Below, in pieces: positions 1 to 10,660 of a stretch of 64,000 bases of DNA (positions are counted from its first letter, which is position 1; every line of letters starts with the position of its first letter). The translations under genes and the position numbers were made by a program. The stretch lies in the NCBI RefSeq assembly GCF_000247695.1, contig NW_004624804.1, forward strand, positions 8,546,339 to 8,610,338, in the 5' to 3' direction. Source of the stretch: Heterocephalus glaber (taxonomy: Eukaryota > Chordata > Mammalia > Rodentia > Bathyergidae). The notes below the pieces were generated by a model. The model was given only the letters and a program-made list of their open reading frames with translations. It was not told where the DNA came from and ran no database searches.

Positions 1-90
1 AAGCTGAGTGGGTGGCTCAGTGGTACAGCTCATGCTGAGGACTCAGGAGGCCCTGGGTTTCAGGCTAGCACCTCAAAAATAAATAAAAAT
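1..90 (+). mobile_element. Old tRNA-derived SINE
   Basis: A degraded box A (tggctcagtggta) is followed by a box-B-like part and an A-rich tail. The left edge may be cut by the window. Confidence 0.5.
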
Positions 91-123
91 AGAGCCTCAC
101 TCTAAGTAAAAATTGAAGTCCAG

Positions 124-220
124 GGCCGGGGATTTAGCTCAGTGGTTTCGCTGCCTGCTGCGCAAGCGCAAGGACCGGAGTTCGATCCCCGGTACCAAAA
201 AAAACCCCCCAAAAAACAAA
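124..220 (+). mobile_element. ID SINE
   Basis: A complete ID element with box A tagctcagtgg, box B gttcgatcccc and an A-rich tail. A direct repeat resembling ttgaagtcca lies on both sides. It has the ctgctgcgcaagc version of the middle region, one of three ID variants in the window. Confidence 0.9.
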
Positions 221-492
221 AAAAAATTTGAAGTCCAATGATTTCTATGCTAAATATTTAAGGATGAAATGTATTGATACTGTCAACATGCTTTAAAATG
301 AGTAAAGGGAGCTCCAGGGGTACAACTGGTTAGCTTGAGTGGATGAACAGTGGGAAGAATGGGTGGTAAGCGATGTGATAAACTAAATATGACAGAACAT
401 GTCTTGAGACCCTATCTGGTAGCTATCTGGATAGTTACTGCAAGTTTAACTTCTAAACATGTCTGAATATTTTCAGAAAAAATGTTTAGGAA

Positions 493-578
493 CGGCCAGG
501 GATTTAGCTCAGTGGTTCTACCGCCTGCCTCGCAGAGGAAAGGTCTCGAGTTGGATCCCAGGTACCAAAAAAAAAAAA
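493..578 (+). mobile_element. ID SINE
   Basis: An ID element with the cctgcctcgcag variant and a 12-A tail. Confidence 0.85.
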
Positions 579-585
579 GTTAAGG

Positions 586-1460
586 AAAACAAAAAACTTC
601 TTATATTTTAAATGTCTTGAAGGACACACCCAGAAACGTAACCGTTCTTACCTCTGGGAAGTAGGCATGGGATTTTGAGAAGGGACTTTTATTTTTTACT
701 TTAAAGTGTACAAGTTGGTTCTATCATGGACAAAGACAAAAGACCAACTACCCAACAGAAAAGAAATGAGCAGTTCCTGGAAAAAAATACAGATTTGCCT
801 CAACATGAGAAAATGATGAGAAACACAAATCGAGCTGCTGAGGACGCATGGAAGCAAGGCATCAGGGCCAGGCCCTGCCACACAGCTGACAGCACTGTGT
901 TCAGCCCCGCCTTGCCCTCCCAAGTATGAGGCCAGTCCCTGCCTGTGGCCCACTGGCTAGAAAGCCAGCTCCCAGCAGCTCATTCCGGGGGTTGAGGCAC
1001 TTGCTAGAGGGGCTCCAGAGCCCTCTGGAGCACATGATGGACAGAGTGGGCAGAGGAGCCTGGGGAGAGCAGCACAGGGCAGCACTCCTGCCCTCCCACC
1101 AGCCACCGGTCACCAGGAGCTCTGGCTGGCTAAGGCACCACTGCCACTGCACCCCTGCTCCCTTAGTAACCCAAACACCTGGCTCACAGCAAGGCAGAGG
1201 AGGTGGAAATGGCTGCAGGCCAAAATGGGGGGGGGCGGTTCTGGAAGCAGAGGGAAGACGAACTTGCGAGCAGACTGGGTGTCAGGTGAGGGAGAGAGGG
1301 AGGAGTCCGAGCTGACCCTGGGTTTGTGACAGGAGCAAGAGGGCAGAAATGGTGACCTAGGTTTTATACTCACTCCTCCATCACCACCTGTGTGTGCGGC
1401 CATCAAACCCACAGCCTCGGGCATGTCAGGCAAGTCCCCTACTGCTGAGTGACTCCCCAG
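586..1460. other. Non-repetitive intronic sequence
   Basis: No repeat or exon was recognised. The open frames here (for example 726-929 plus and 926-1315 plus) overlap on both strands, show no known domain and lack plausible splice context, so they are treated as chance. Confidence 0.5.
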
Positions 1461-1498
1461 TGTAATACGTTCATAGAGTTAAGGGCATTTTCTCTTCG

Positions 1499-1709
1499 GC
1501 AGTACTAGAGATGATTGAACCCAGGGCCTTGTATATACTGGCAAGCACTGTATCTCCAGTTCTAAGACAGTGACTCTTGAGCCAGATGTAGTGGTTCACG
1601 ACTATCCCAGCACTGAAGGAGGTAGGTCAGGAAGATCATGGGTAGGCCAGTCTGAGTGACACAATTTCAAGGTCAGCCTGAACTACATGGTGAGACTTCC
1701 TCAAAAAAA
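1499..1709. mobile_element. SINE fragments (tRNA-type minus, B1 plus)
   Basis: 1499-1562 is a minus-strand tRNA-SINE head containing gaacccagggcc. 1580-1709 is a diverged plus-strand B1 ending in an A-rich tail. Confidence 0.65.
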
Positions 1710-1869
1710 CCAATGTAATTCTTAAAGCTTCATCTTCTTATTTACCAACTAGACTGCTTACACTGTCAAGAAGTTGAGAAATTTTCATGATTGTAAAGTA
1801 TTCTGCCGAACAAAACCTTTCTACTAAGCTATGCATACTTAGTAGAGTTGCCTGGAAAGGGTGACATCT

Positions 1870-2103
1870 AGCTGGGTTTGGTGACACATGTCTGTAATCC
1901 CAGCTACTCAGAAGGCCAAGGCAGGAGTATCGCAAGCTCAAGGCCAGCCTGGGCACTTTAGTGAGGGCCTATCTCAAATTAAAAAAATTAAAAGGGCTGA
2001 GAAGTAGCTCAAGGGTAGAGCTGCTAGCCTAGCATGTGGGAAGCTCTGGGTTCAATACCCAGTATTGCCCAAAAAAAAAGAAAAAAGAAAAAGAAAAAAA
2101 AAG
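1870..2103 (+). mobile_element. B1+ID dimer SINE
   Basis: A B1-like left half (gctgggtttggtgacacatg to ctatctcaaatt) joins an ID-like right half (gtagctcaagggtagagc to caatacccagtattg) and a long A-rich tail. This arrangement resembles the B1-dID family known from several rodent groups. Confidence 0.75.
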
Positions 2104-2286
2104 ACAGACACATCTACCTGGGTACAGAGCAGAGTACTAGCTGACTCCGTGGATCTGCCTGTCCTTTCTGGTTAGTGAGCTAACGGTGTGACAGGAAAAC
2201 TCATTTGTTGAGTCTCTTCCTTCCGCCCACTCCCCACCACCCCCTTGTGGGCAGTTAGTGGCCAGAACGCTCAGGAATGCACTTAC

Positions 2287-2472
2287 CTTGACCTCCTGCC
2301 AGTAGGGCCCTCCCCGGGTGTACATGAAGTAGCTGTACATCCAGTCCTTGCTCTGGATGAATTCCACCTGCTCCTGGAGGTTCACCATCCACGGCCGGCC
2401 GTCACCACGGATGCGCAGGTATAGACTGTTGTACTGGCTCCAATTGTAACTCTGCCTCCTCTCAAAGGCACC
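2287..2472 (-). CDS. NDUFAF1: NDUFAF1 exon 3 (CIA30 domain part)
   Basis: This exon encodes 62 residues of the CIA30 domain of NDUFAF1, a mitochondrial matrix factor that helps build the membrane arm of respiratory complex I. The reading begins [15 protein letters not shown] and ends [10 protein letters not shown], including the family signature [10 protein letters not shown]. The acceptor is a pyrimidine tract plus CAG ending at 2473, and the donor is AAG/GTAAGT at 2287/2286. The exon is phase 0 at both ends, so it joins exon 2 without a frame change. Its 62 codons equal the length recalled for the human exon. No stop or frameshift is present. The MVESQGRN extension upstream in the same frame is intron, not protein. 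Confidence 0.95.
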
Positions 2473-2910
2473 CTGAGCACAGAGGTAAGGCCAATTAACA
2501 CCCCCTCTGCATGGCTGGCACAAGGTAAGCCACCAAGTCAGCAGCAGCCAGGGACCCATGTTTCTGCCCTGACTTTCCACCACACAGAGGCAGGAAAACC
2601 TGGTGATTATTATGTCAGCACAAACACTGACCTAGTTTCCTATCTCTCTAGTTGCATTCAGGAAACAACTGGCCAGGATGATGCTTCCATGGGATACACA
2701 TCTGTCTGCTTTGTGGAAACCACTGTGCCTGTTTCCCTGCCCATAGCCGCCTTGCCCAAAGAAACAGAGCTTAAGGGGTTTCAGTTTGGTTTTTTCTTGT
2801 TGTTTACTTTTGAAATAGGGTCTTGCCACCTAGGCACTGAATATTAAGTTGAGCATTTGTGTGAGTGATCTCATCTAAGTTTCCCAACAGCCCTAGAGAA
2901 AAGTGTCAAA

Positions 2911-3014
2911 CCTGGGCTTGGTGGCAGACACCTGTAATCCCAGCACTCAGGAGGCAGAAGCAGGGGGATTGTTGAGTTTAAGGCCAGCATGGGCTACACA
3001 GAGAGACCCTGTCC
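2911..3014 (+). mobile_element. B1 SINE
   Basis: A short B1 monomer with ctgtaatcccagcactcagg and aaggccagcatgggctacac. Confidence 0.75.
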
Positions 3015-3204
3015 CATACTCCATTTTATAGAAACTAAGCTCTAAGAAGCAGTACAGCAGTAATGTTTCCCCTCCCAAGTCCATGTGCTTAACTGTACTG
3101 GCTCTTGCTCAGCAGTGGAACTGGGCTCACTTCCCAAGGCCCTGATTCCTAGCAGTCTCAGGGAACCTGACTGCAGGACTGGCAGTGCTCAGATGAGAAC
3201 TCCT

Positions 3205-3380
3205 ACTCACCAGCTGTGCCACTGCGCAGGACACTGAATCTCCCCCACTCAGTGTCCTCCTCCATAAAGTTACAGATCTTCCCTCCCCTGCAGGACTGTC
3301 ATGAGGAATAAATGGAATAATGTAGAACAAGCACTCATCACAGGGTCTGGCGAGGTGCATTAATAAATATTATCTCCTAT
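3205..3380 (-). mobile_element. MIR element
   Basis: The order of motifs matches MIR: a cctcctccataaag block, gactgtcatgaggaataaatg, then agaacaagcactcatcacagggtctggc and aataaatattat. It is strongly diverged, as expected for this ancient SINE. Orientation relative to the consensus is uncertain. Confidence 0.55.
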
Positions 3381-3439
3381 TTTCCTTGCTCCATAGCGGC
3401 TATCAAGCCATACATCCCTCCCCCTGCCCCCGCTTCTGC

Positions 3440-3513
3440 ACTGTGGCTCACGCTGGCCTCAAGTTCAAGGACCCCTGAGTAGCAGAGATTAAAGGCAGAT
3501 CCACCATACCTGG
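3440..3513 (-). mobile_element. B1 fragment
   Basis: A minus-strand B1 remnant with gctggcctcaagttcaagg and accatacctgg. Confidence 0.5.
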
Positions 3514-3938
3514 ACCCACAGAATCATCCTTTTCTCCACACTGACCAAATCTATTCTCTGGATTGCACAGACTAAAAAAACCTATCATTTGTTGCATGTG
3601 GAAGAGCACATAGCTTTCTTTTTCATTATTATACGAAAAGAGGGAGCCTAGTACTACTCCTGACACTTGCTTTTCTCCTTAAAGCATAACAGCAAACCAA
3701 ATGCCCACAATCAAAGCCAGGGTCAGGCACACGAGCTTGCCTAGGACAGTTCTCAGACGAGTGGCCAAAGTATCAGAGAAAGTCGGAGGCAGGTGGGAGA
3801 CAAAGAAGTGGATCTAAACAACTTGAGAATGCAGTGTTTTCTTCTGGAAACCATAGGCTAAAAACAAAAGAACTGTACATAAACACTACAGTTAATAAGT
3901 TTATTTTCACAGAGCTACAATTTTAAAATTCTGAAACT

Positions 3939-4152
3939 GGGTGGGGTGTAGCTCAGTGGTAGGCTGCTTGCCTTGTACAAGGCCCTAGGTTTGACCCCCA
4001 ACAATGTGGAAAAAACAAAACCCTGTAACTCATAAACGGACCCTGACAAGGTGGCATATGCAGTACCTATAATCCCAGCTCCTCAGGAGGCTGAAGCAGG
4101 AAGATCACCTGAGCCCAGTTCAAGACCAGCCTAGGCAACAAAACAAAAAACA
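3939..4152 (+). mobile_element. ID-like and B1-type SINE pair
   Basis: 3939-4012 is an older ID-like element (gtgtagctcagtggtaggctgc, more like a true tRNA than the young copies). 4041-4152 is a B1-type element with taatcccagctcctcagg and aagaccagcctaggc. Confidence 0.65.
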
Positions 4153-4454
4153 AATCTGAAACTGCTTTGCTTATATTCTAGGGTTGAAAGTAAATGGATA
4201 GTGCACTGGACCGATTTCTCCCTGTTAAAGAGAGGGAAGTAACAGTAAGCGAAAGGGAAAACTGGATGAGACTCAGACAACAGCGTGACCTCACTCTTGG
4301 CATAATGTTGTGGGCATGGACAGGCAGAGCAGTAAGGACAGCCATGTACACCTGGTCAGCACACACCCATGTACAGTGAGTGGTCTGTCACCTAGAGACG
4401 TACATTTTGGGTTTTGCTGCTGTTTTTATGTTTTAGGGGGAGTTTTGTTGGTGC

Positions 4455-4563
4455 TTTTTGAGACAAGGTCTTGCTATACAGTCCAGGCCAGACTTGATGG
4501 TGCAAGCTTCCCACCTCAGTCTCCCAAGTGCTGGGATTACACACATGCACTACCACACCTGAC
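4455..4563 (-). mobile_element. B1 SINE
   Basis: A minus-strand B1 running from tttttgagacaaggtcttg to accacacctgaca. Confidence 0.7.
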
Positions 4564-4699
4564 AGTCATCTTCTACAGAAATTCAGTTAGGTGATTTTAT
4601 CTGGGTACCACCAAACATACGAGTGTGCTTACACAAACCTAGATGGGGTATAGGTCAGTAATTCAACACATCCTCTTTTGTTTTTTTTCTTTTCTTTTT

Positions 4700-4900
4700 T
4701 TCTTGGTACCAGGGATCAAACTCAGGACCTTGCACTAGTGAGGCAGGCACGGCACACCGCCACTGAGCTACATCCCTGGCCCCTTGTTTTTCTTTTCTTG
4801 AGACAGGGTCTGGCTATGTTGCACAGACAGGATACAAATGGCACTCCTGCTGCCTCAGCCTACCAGATGCTGGGATCACAGCAGGTGCATCGCACCTAGT
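4700..4900 (-). mobile_element. ID SINE followed by B1 SINE
   Basis: 4700-4782 is a minus-strand ID (ggtaccagggatcaaac to gagctacatccctggccc). 4796-4900 is a minus-strand B1 beginning ttgagacagggtctgg. Confidence 0.75.
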
Positions 4901-4904
4901 ATCA

Positions 4905-5467
4905 GCATGGCCTTGACACACTCAAGCAGCACAGTAAACATGACATGTATGAGGCTGCTACCAGCATAACATGGCACACTGTTTTAGAGTGAGTCTTCTC
5001 ACTTAGAAGGAATATACTCTAAAATAATGATAAAAGTACATGTATGCCAGTATCACTGTCATTCACACGTCTAAACTGTTAAGTACTACACATAACTGGG
5101 CTACACGTTCATCTGGCTGGCAGCATACTGAGTCTACACCACCATCAGCACAAACCTGTGACATATTGCACTACCATGCTCTGACTGCTAGAGTGACCAG
5201 GTGATAAGGATGATTCAGCTTCATTACAGTTTCATGGGACTGTCATCATATATGCAGCCTGCTACTGAGTGAAGAGCTGCCATCCTCCTACCTACCTACC
5301 TATATCTCCTGGGAGGGGCTAGAAGGGACAAACCAACAGACACAAGCATACGCCGCACCCAGCGTTTGGCGTCCAATCCCATTCTTCAAACAGGTCTCTT
5401 TCAAGAAATGACTAATTCTATGGCTGGGACAGGAAAACTACAAGTTGAGTGTAGAGCATCCCGTAGT
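4905..5467. other. Non-repetitive intronic sequence
   Basis: No recognisable repeat, exon or RNA gene was seen in this stretch of NDUFAF1 intron 2. Confidence 0.5.
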
Positions 5468-5470
5468 GTC

Positions 5471-5797
5471 AAAAAGTGCTAAAAGTGCCAGGATTTTAGC
5501 TCAGTGGCACCTCACCTGCCTCGCAAGCACACAGTCCTGAGTTCAATCCCCAGTACCAAAAAACAAAAACAAAAAAACAAACAAAACAAAAAGTGCTCAA
5601 AAGTAGCCCAGCATGGTGGCACAGGTCTGTAATCCCAGCACTCTGGGAGGCTGAGGCAGGAAGACTGCAAGTTCAAGCTCTGTCTGGGCAACTCAGCAAC
5701 TTAAAAGACTCCCTCAAACTGAAACAAACAAAAACCACTAAATGGCGAAGACCCTGGGTTTGATTCCCAGCACCGGAAAAAAAAAAGTGCTCAAAAA
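5471..5797 (+). mobile_element. ID SINE and B1+ID dimer at one target
   Basis: An ID (5486-5587) and a B1+ID dimer (5605-5781) stand in tandem. The short sequence aaaaagtgct recurs before, between and after them (5471, 5588, 5782), as if two insertions used the same target. Confidence 0.75.
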
Positions 5798-5799
5798 AT

Positions 5800-6395
5800 A
5801 AAAGCCCAAGGGCCAACCTTGCAGAGCACGCAAGTAGCAAAAGCTGGGACTACCAGGCAACAAAGTAATAGCCTGGCTCAACCATGTGGTCTGGGCCGAC
5901 TGTCCCATCAGGTGGATCTAATCACATGGCCTTTTTACTAATAAAACTAATAAAAAGCCACAGGCGTACCACTGGTGGTTCAAGCCCTTGGCAGTGAAAC
6001 ATGAACTATGGCCATCATGAGCGTGTTCAATTATCACCAAAGGGTGATTCTATACTAAATGACTGAATCAATAGTGAGAGTGGAAGGAAAAGCAAACCTT
6101 CAAAAAACTCCAAATAACTTGTGGATACCACATCCTCCAAGAGACAGAGCCTCCTCCCTCACTCACTCCCCCACAAAAGGAGACCATACTCAGTGACCCG
6201 AGAAAAGAACGAGGAGCAGAGCACCTGGCAAACACTACCCTGGCCAGGCGGTCATGTGCCCCGAGAGCATGTGATGAGAAGGGCACTACAACTCCATGTG
6301 GTGTTCCTCCTAAAACACTGGTCTAACAAGAGAAAACTGTGGGAAATCCGAGTGAGGACCACTCCATACATCTCAGTTCCTCCTGAAAACTGGGA
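5800..6395. other. Mostly non-repetitive intronic sequence
   Basis: No gene was recognised. The open frame at 6121-6414 plus has no family resemblance and overlaps minus-strand frames. Confidence 0.45.
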
Positions 6396-6399
6396 TACC

Positions 6400-6650
6400 A
6401 TTAGTCCCGGCTGAGACTGAGGTGGGAGAATCATCTGAGCTCAGTCATTTGGGACCAGTCTGGGCAACACAGAGAGACATCTCAAAATCCCATTAAAGCC
6501 AGGCCAGGTAGCACACACCTGTAATCCTAGCACTCGGGAGGCTGAAGCAGGAGGATTACTGCAAGTTCAAAGCCAACCTGGATGGACTACAGTGAGTCTG
6601 ACGGCAGCCTGAACTACATAATGAGACCATGTCTCAAAAATAAATAAAAG
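6400..6650 (+). mobile_element. 7SL-like monomer and B1 SINE
   Basis: 6400-6487 resembles a fossil 7SL/Alu-type monomer (ggctgagactgaggtggga, then accagtctgggcaac) with no B1 internal deletion visible. 6496-6650 is a B1 with an internal duplication and A-rich tail. Confidence 0.6.
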
Positions 6651-6659
6651 AAAAAGAAG

Positions 6660-6965
6660 GGCAGATGAAGAAATTATCATATACCAGAGAACTAAAGATA
6701 CATAATAATTACTTGTAATGTACTACTGTGGATGGGATTCAACAGAAAATGAATATTACTGTAAAAACTAAGGAAATCTAAATAAAGTCTGGAATTTAGC
6801 TAGCAGCAATATTCTAAAGTTAGTTTCTTAGTCATGACAAATGCAGTACAGTAATCTCAGTTAACACAGGAGAAGCTAGTGAGAGGTGCATGGGAACCCT
6901 GCACTACCTTTGTAATTGCAATTTTTCTGTAAATCAACAATTATTCTAAAATAAATAAAAAGCCC
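6660..6965 (+). mobile_element. Old L1 (L1M-like) 3' end
   Basis: The terminal motifs caatttttctgtaaatc and attctaaaataaataaaa resemble the 3' end shared by old mammalian L1M elements. The rest is too diverged to assign firmly. Confidence 0.45.
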
Positions 6966-7275
6966 ACTCAAAAAAGAAAAAAAGCCCCAGATGAACCCTA
7001 CATCCACTCTAAGGAAGCCCTGCCACCAGAGCAGCTATGGTCAAAGGCAGTGGAAACGCCAGTCTCCCCAAAGAGTGCCCAGAGCTCCAACCGCTGAGGA
7101 GGCCTCACACAGCAGTGTTCCACCCTGGCACAAAACTGGGGCAACAAGGAATCCTCAGGAACCATGCCCCTTGTGCCTGGTAAGATGCCCACATGAGCGC
7201 GCTGGGTATGCCACTGTTACTGGCGACAGGAAGTCTGCCCAGCACACCAGCACCCTGCAGACCGGCCTCACCTAC

Positions 7276-7857
7276 CCTGAGCACCCTGGATCTCATGGCA
7301 CAGTACCCACTCTGGCTGCTCTCCCCATCCCTGGGGGCCTCAGTGCTCAGAGTCCCGTACAGCAGTGCGCTTTGGTTGTTCTTGCCCATTTTCAGAAACA
7401 CTTCACTTCTGCCTCCAATCATCTTATCGGAGGTCACTATCCACTTGTCTAAGTCCTCTCTGCCTCGAAACTGCCAGACAACTCTAGTTTGCTCTAGCAG
7501 GATATTGTGCAGGGGCCGGCCTTCCGGCCCTATCCAGTAATTCACCAACTCATTCTTCAGGAGTCTGAAGTGGTTCTTTACTTCGTCTCTAATTGCTTTA
7601 TCAAAATCCATTTCAGGCCTCTCTTCAGAAGAGGGGATATCCAAAGCGACTTCTGTCTGCGTCTGCTCGTGGCCTTGCAAATCCTCTTTAGGCTTCCCCT
7701 GCTGGGAGGCTCTGCCAGAAGTGGCACCCGGCTTCTGAAGACTCCCAGAACAATAGTTTGCAGTGCAAAGCCCCGGAAATGGAAGAAGGGTCTTGTGTGA
7801 CTCCAGGCACTTTTTGAGAACCAGGCTACCACTCAGGAATTTCCAGACCAAAGCCAT
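7276..7857 (-). CDS. NDUFAF1: NDUFAF1 exon 2 (start codon, N-terminal part)
   Basis: This exon encodes residues 1-194 of NDUFAF1. The start chosen is the ATG at 7857-7855 ([16 protein letters not shown]). It gives the basic, hydroxyl-rich N-terminus expected of a mitochondrial presequence and matches the human MALV start. The in-frame ATG at 7950 lies beyond the inferred acceptor (TTTTCCATCACAG, exon edge 7932) and is intronic. Residues about 88-105 contain the conserved [17 protein letters not shown] segment. The CIA30 domain starts near residue 133 with [14 protein letters not shown], followed by [15 protein letters not shown] and the SGYCAM region. The donor CTCAGG/GTAGGT ends the exon at 7276 in phase 0. 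With exon 3, 256 of about 327 codons are in the window. The frame is intact. Confidence 0.95.
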
Positions 7858-7932
7858 GCTGAGAAAAGGGCAAAGTGTAAACTTCTCCCTGGTTCCCACA
7901 GAAGGAAGCTTCAGCAAATAGCCTAATTCTAC
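7858..7932 (-). other. NDUFAF1: NDUFAF1 exon 2, 5' UTR part
   Basis: Seventy-five bases lie between the start codon and a good acceptor (pyrimidine-rich GTCTTTTCCATCACAG on the minus strand, exon edge 7932). This implies an upstream non-coding first exon, probably in the GC-rich block near 14 kb. Confidence 0.65.
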
Positions 7933-7988
7933 CTGTGATGGAAAAGACATTGAAAAGTTACCAGTACAACAACCAAAGCATCATGATT

Positions 7989-8554
7989 TCAAATTCAACA
8001 TGGGGGAAACTGGATAAAGATGTAGTTTTTTTATAAAATGGAGTACTACTCAGCCATAAAGAACGAGAAGCTAGAGACATTTATAGCTAAATGGATGCAT
8101 ATCAAGGCCATACTCTTAAGTGAAATAAATAGGACACATATATGTAAATACCGAATAGTTTCTCTAGTGTGAGAAACTGAAAGTGTAAATAAGGATTAAA
8201 ATGATTAAAATGATTTGATCTCTGGTACAAAAAAAAAAAAAATGATTAAAATGAGTAACTGATAATTTGAAATATTAAAAGGTCCAAAGGTGTAGGGGTG
8301 ATGGGAGGGGAAGGGGAAAGGAAAGAAGAGAAAGGAAAAATTATGAGAAAAGAAAAAAAATGGAAACGAAATCTATGTAAATAGGGAAGGGTGGATGGGG
8401 TGAAGGGTGCACAGATAATGGGGAAAAATATAAGAACCAAGATACATCATGTACAGGCACAAGCACCTAATGATAAATGTAAACGTACTGTATACTTAAA
8501 ATGTACCAATGGAAGAATTTAAAAGAAAAAAAAATAAAAATCAAATTCAACGTG
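7989..8554 (+). mobile_element. 5'-truncated L1 with TSD
   Basis: An L1 3' end covering the last ORF2 codons (WMEYYSAIKNEKLETF-like), a purine-rich 3' UTR, caccaatgg-type terminus and A-rich tail. Target duplications are tcaaattcaacatg (7989-8002) and tcaaattcaacgtg (8541-8554), 13 of 14 identical. Confidence 0.85.
8200..8254 (+). mobile_element. Extremely truncated ID SINE with TSD
   Basis: Only about 14 bases of an ID 3' end (tgatctctggtac) plus a poly(A) run lie at 8214-8240. A perfect 14-bp direct repeat aatgattaaaatga flanks it at 8200-8213 and 8241-8254. It sits inside the L1 above and is therefore younger. Confidence 0.8.
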
Positions 8555-8789
8555 AGTCAGTAATAGGACACTTTAAATACACTTTCTAATTCTAATAACA
8601 TTGATTCAGTGCCTGTTATGAGCAGACCATGGTATTACACATTGCAAAAAATACCAAGATAACTAAAATTAGGCCCACATAAAACAACAAAAAAGGCCCC
8701 AGCCTCATCAAAATGCTGATCAACCCAAAAATAATTCAAGTATGTGCTAAATGATATCCCAAGATGTTATTAACTTTTTCTGTTCTGTT

Positions 8790-8899
8790 TTTGAGACAAG
8801 GTCTCACTACATAGCCCAGGCTGGCCTCAAACTCACAGCAATCTTGCTCCTTCAGCCTCCCAAGTGCTGGGATACAGGCAGGTAGCACCATGCTTGGCT
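8790..8899 (-). mobile_element. B1 SINE
   Basis: A minus-strand B1 from ttttgagacaaggtctc to accatgcttggct. Confidence 0.75.
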
Positions 8900-9011
8900 A
8901 GATGTTATATCAACTTTAAAGCAAAATTTTATGCTGGAATTTTAAAGAAATATGTTCTAAAAAGTAACATAGCCAAGTAATTCACTTTAGGACCTGGGCC
9001 AACTGACTTTC

Positions 9012-9139
9012 AGTGTCAGAAATTCTTTTTTTTTTCTTTGTCTTTCTTTCAGTACCAGGGATCAAACTCAGGACCTTGCACTTGCAAGGCAGGGGTGTTG
9101 CCACTGATCTAAATCCCTAGCCCTAGTGTCAGCAATTCT
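9012..9139 (-). mobile_element. ID SINE with TSD
   Basis: A minus-strand ID at about 9045-9124 flanked by agtgtcagaaattct (9012-9026) and agtgtcagcaattct (9125-9139). Confidence 0.85.
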
Positions 9140-9150
9140 TATAAAAAGAG

Positions 9151-9735
9151 GGGGATCCAGGCATGGTGGCACACACCCATAATCCCAGCACTCTGGAGGC
9201 AGAAGTAGGAGGATCACCATGAGCTAGAGGCAGCCTGCTGAGTTCAAAGCCAGCCTAAACTATATCAGGAGAAAAAAAAGAGGGGCAAGGTATAATCTGA
9301 GCACTCAGGAGGGTGAGGCAGAAGGGTTGTCTAGAGTTTGAGGCCAGCCTAGGTGGCCACAGTCAGTTCAAGGTCACCCTGAACAATATAGTGAGACCCT
9401 ATCTCAAAAAAGCAAAAAAATGGAAGAAAAAAGAGAGAGAGACTAAGCCAGGCATGGTGGCACCTGCCTGTAATCCCAACATTCTGGGAGACTGAGGCAA
9501 GACTGCAAATTTAAGCCCAGCCTGAGCAATTTAGCAACTTAGACACTCTCTCAAAATAAAAGACTGTTTTTGTGTTTTGTCTTGTTGGGTTTTTTTTTTT
9601 TTGAGAAGGGTCTTGCAATGTAGTTCAGGTTAGCCTTGAACTATGTAGCCCAGGTTGGCCTCAAACTTGAGGTGATCCTCCTGCCTCTGCCTTCCAACTG
9701 CTGGGATCACAGGCGTGCACCACCAAGCCTGGCTA
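9151..9735. mobile_element. Cluster of four B1-type SINEs
   Basis: Plus-strand copies at 9151-9276, 9280-9420 and 9443-9562 are followed by a minus-strand copy at 9590-9735. The third has the gcaatttagcaactt right part typical of the dimer family. Confidence 0.75.
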
Positions 9736-9756
9736 AAAAAATTGTCTTTTAAAAAG

Positions 9757-9983
9757 TTGCTGGTGGGAAGGGAAAAGGAATGAAGGGAGAAGAAAAAATG
9801 TGAGAAAAGGAAAAAAAATAGAAAACAAAGTCTTTGTAAATAGGGAAGGGTGGAGGGGGTGAAGGGAGGGGAGGGGAAAGGGGAAAAAATAAGAACCAAG
9901 ATACATCATGAAAAGGTACAAGATCCCAATGATGAATGTAACTGTATTGTATACCTAAAATGTACCAATAAACTTAATGGGGG
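9757..9983 (+). mobile_element. L1 3' UTR fragment
   Basis: A purine-rich L1 3' UTR ends in tacctaaaatgtaccaataa plus an A-rich tail, the same terminus as the other young L1 copies here. Confidence 0.8.
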
Positions 9984-10002
9984 AAAAAAAAAAAGGTGCC
10001 AG

Positions 10003-10092
10003 GGGCCAGGGATTTAGCTCAGTGTCACCTTGTCTGCCTTCCAAGCACAAGGTCCTGAGTTCAATCCCCAGTACTGCAAAAAAAAAAAAAAA
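10003..10092 (+). mobile_element. ID SINE
   Basis: An ID with gatttagctcagtgtcacc and box B gttcaatcccc, directly following the L1 tail. Confidence 0.85.
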
Positions 10093-10257
10093 GGTCCTAT
10101 AGTAAGCACTGTATGTGGAGTCAGAGACCTGAATTCCACACTTTGTTCAGCCTGTTTACAGGCTGTGAATATCTAAGTGCTGCAGTTTCATAGGGCTAAA
10201 CGTAATAAAGCTGTTTACTCTCAGGTAAACCAGTGGCTTTATTTATTTATTTTTATT

Positions 10258-10390
10258 TTTCAGTTCTGAGAGTTAAATCCAGGACCCTCATCACTGAGCT
10301 GAATGCCCAGGCTGAGCTCAAACTTAGGACCCTCCTGTCTCTGCCTCCCAGTGTGGTGGGGTCAGAGACCTGAGCATCCATGGCTGGCTC
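10258..10390 (-). mobile_element. Degraded SINE
   Basis: The remains of a minus-strand tRNA/B1-type dimer, with cactgagctgaatgcccagg and cctgtctctgcctccca. Confidence 0.45.
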
Positions 10391-10538
10391 TAGTCCATCT
10401 TCTGAGACCCCCTTTCCTCAGGAGTAATGCCCCTATCTACCATGGGAGGCTCTTCTGTAAACCATATGGAATGACTGCTTTACAAGCTTCTTGGATTTAG
10501 TAAGTCTGATGGGATCCCCAAGTTACTTCAGACTTAAA

Positions 10539-10649
10539 ATCTAGTCCAAGGGGCTGGGGATTTAGCTCAGTGGTTTTGCTGCCTGCTGCGCAAGCGTAAG
10601 GACCTGAGTTCCATCCCCGGTACCAAAAAAAAAAAAATCTAGTCCAAGG
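10539..10649 (+). mobile_element. ID SINE with TSD
   Basis: An ID flanked by the perfect 13-bp repeat atctagtccaagg at 10539-10551 and 10637-10649. Confidence 0.9.
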
Positions 10650-10660
10650 CTCACACAGGC

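Larger units (their letters stand above)
1..2286 (-). other. NDUFAF1: NDUFAF1 intron 3 (partial)
   Basis: This is the sequence 3' of NDUFAF1 exon 3 on the minus strand, beginning with the donor GTAAGT at 2286-2281. It holds ID, B1 and dimer SINEs and a non-repetitive block. The last two coding exons expected for this gene were looked for and not found, so they should lie left of the window. Confidence 0.75.
2473..7275 (-). other. NDUFAF1: NDUFAF1 intron 2
   Basis: A 4.8 kb intron on the minus strand, from donor GTAGGT at 7275 to acceptor CAG at 2475-2473. It is filled with SINEs, one MIR and an old L1 end, separated by non-repetitive stretches listed here individually. Confidence 0.85.

Noticed and set aside
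124..220. ID elements as functional tRNA-Ala genes
   Set aside because: They have boxes A and B but no proper anticodon stem or 3' acceptor strand, and they carry A tails and target duplications.
6400..6487. A 7SL RNA gene
   Set aside because: Only a diverged monomer-length segment is present, next to other SINEs.
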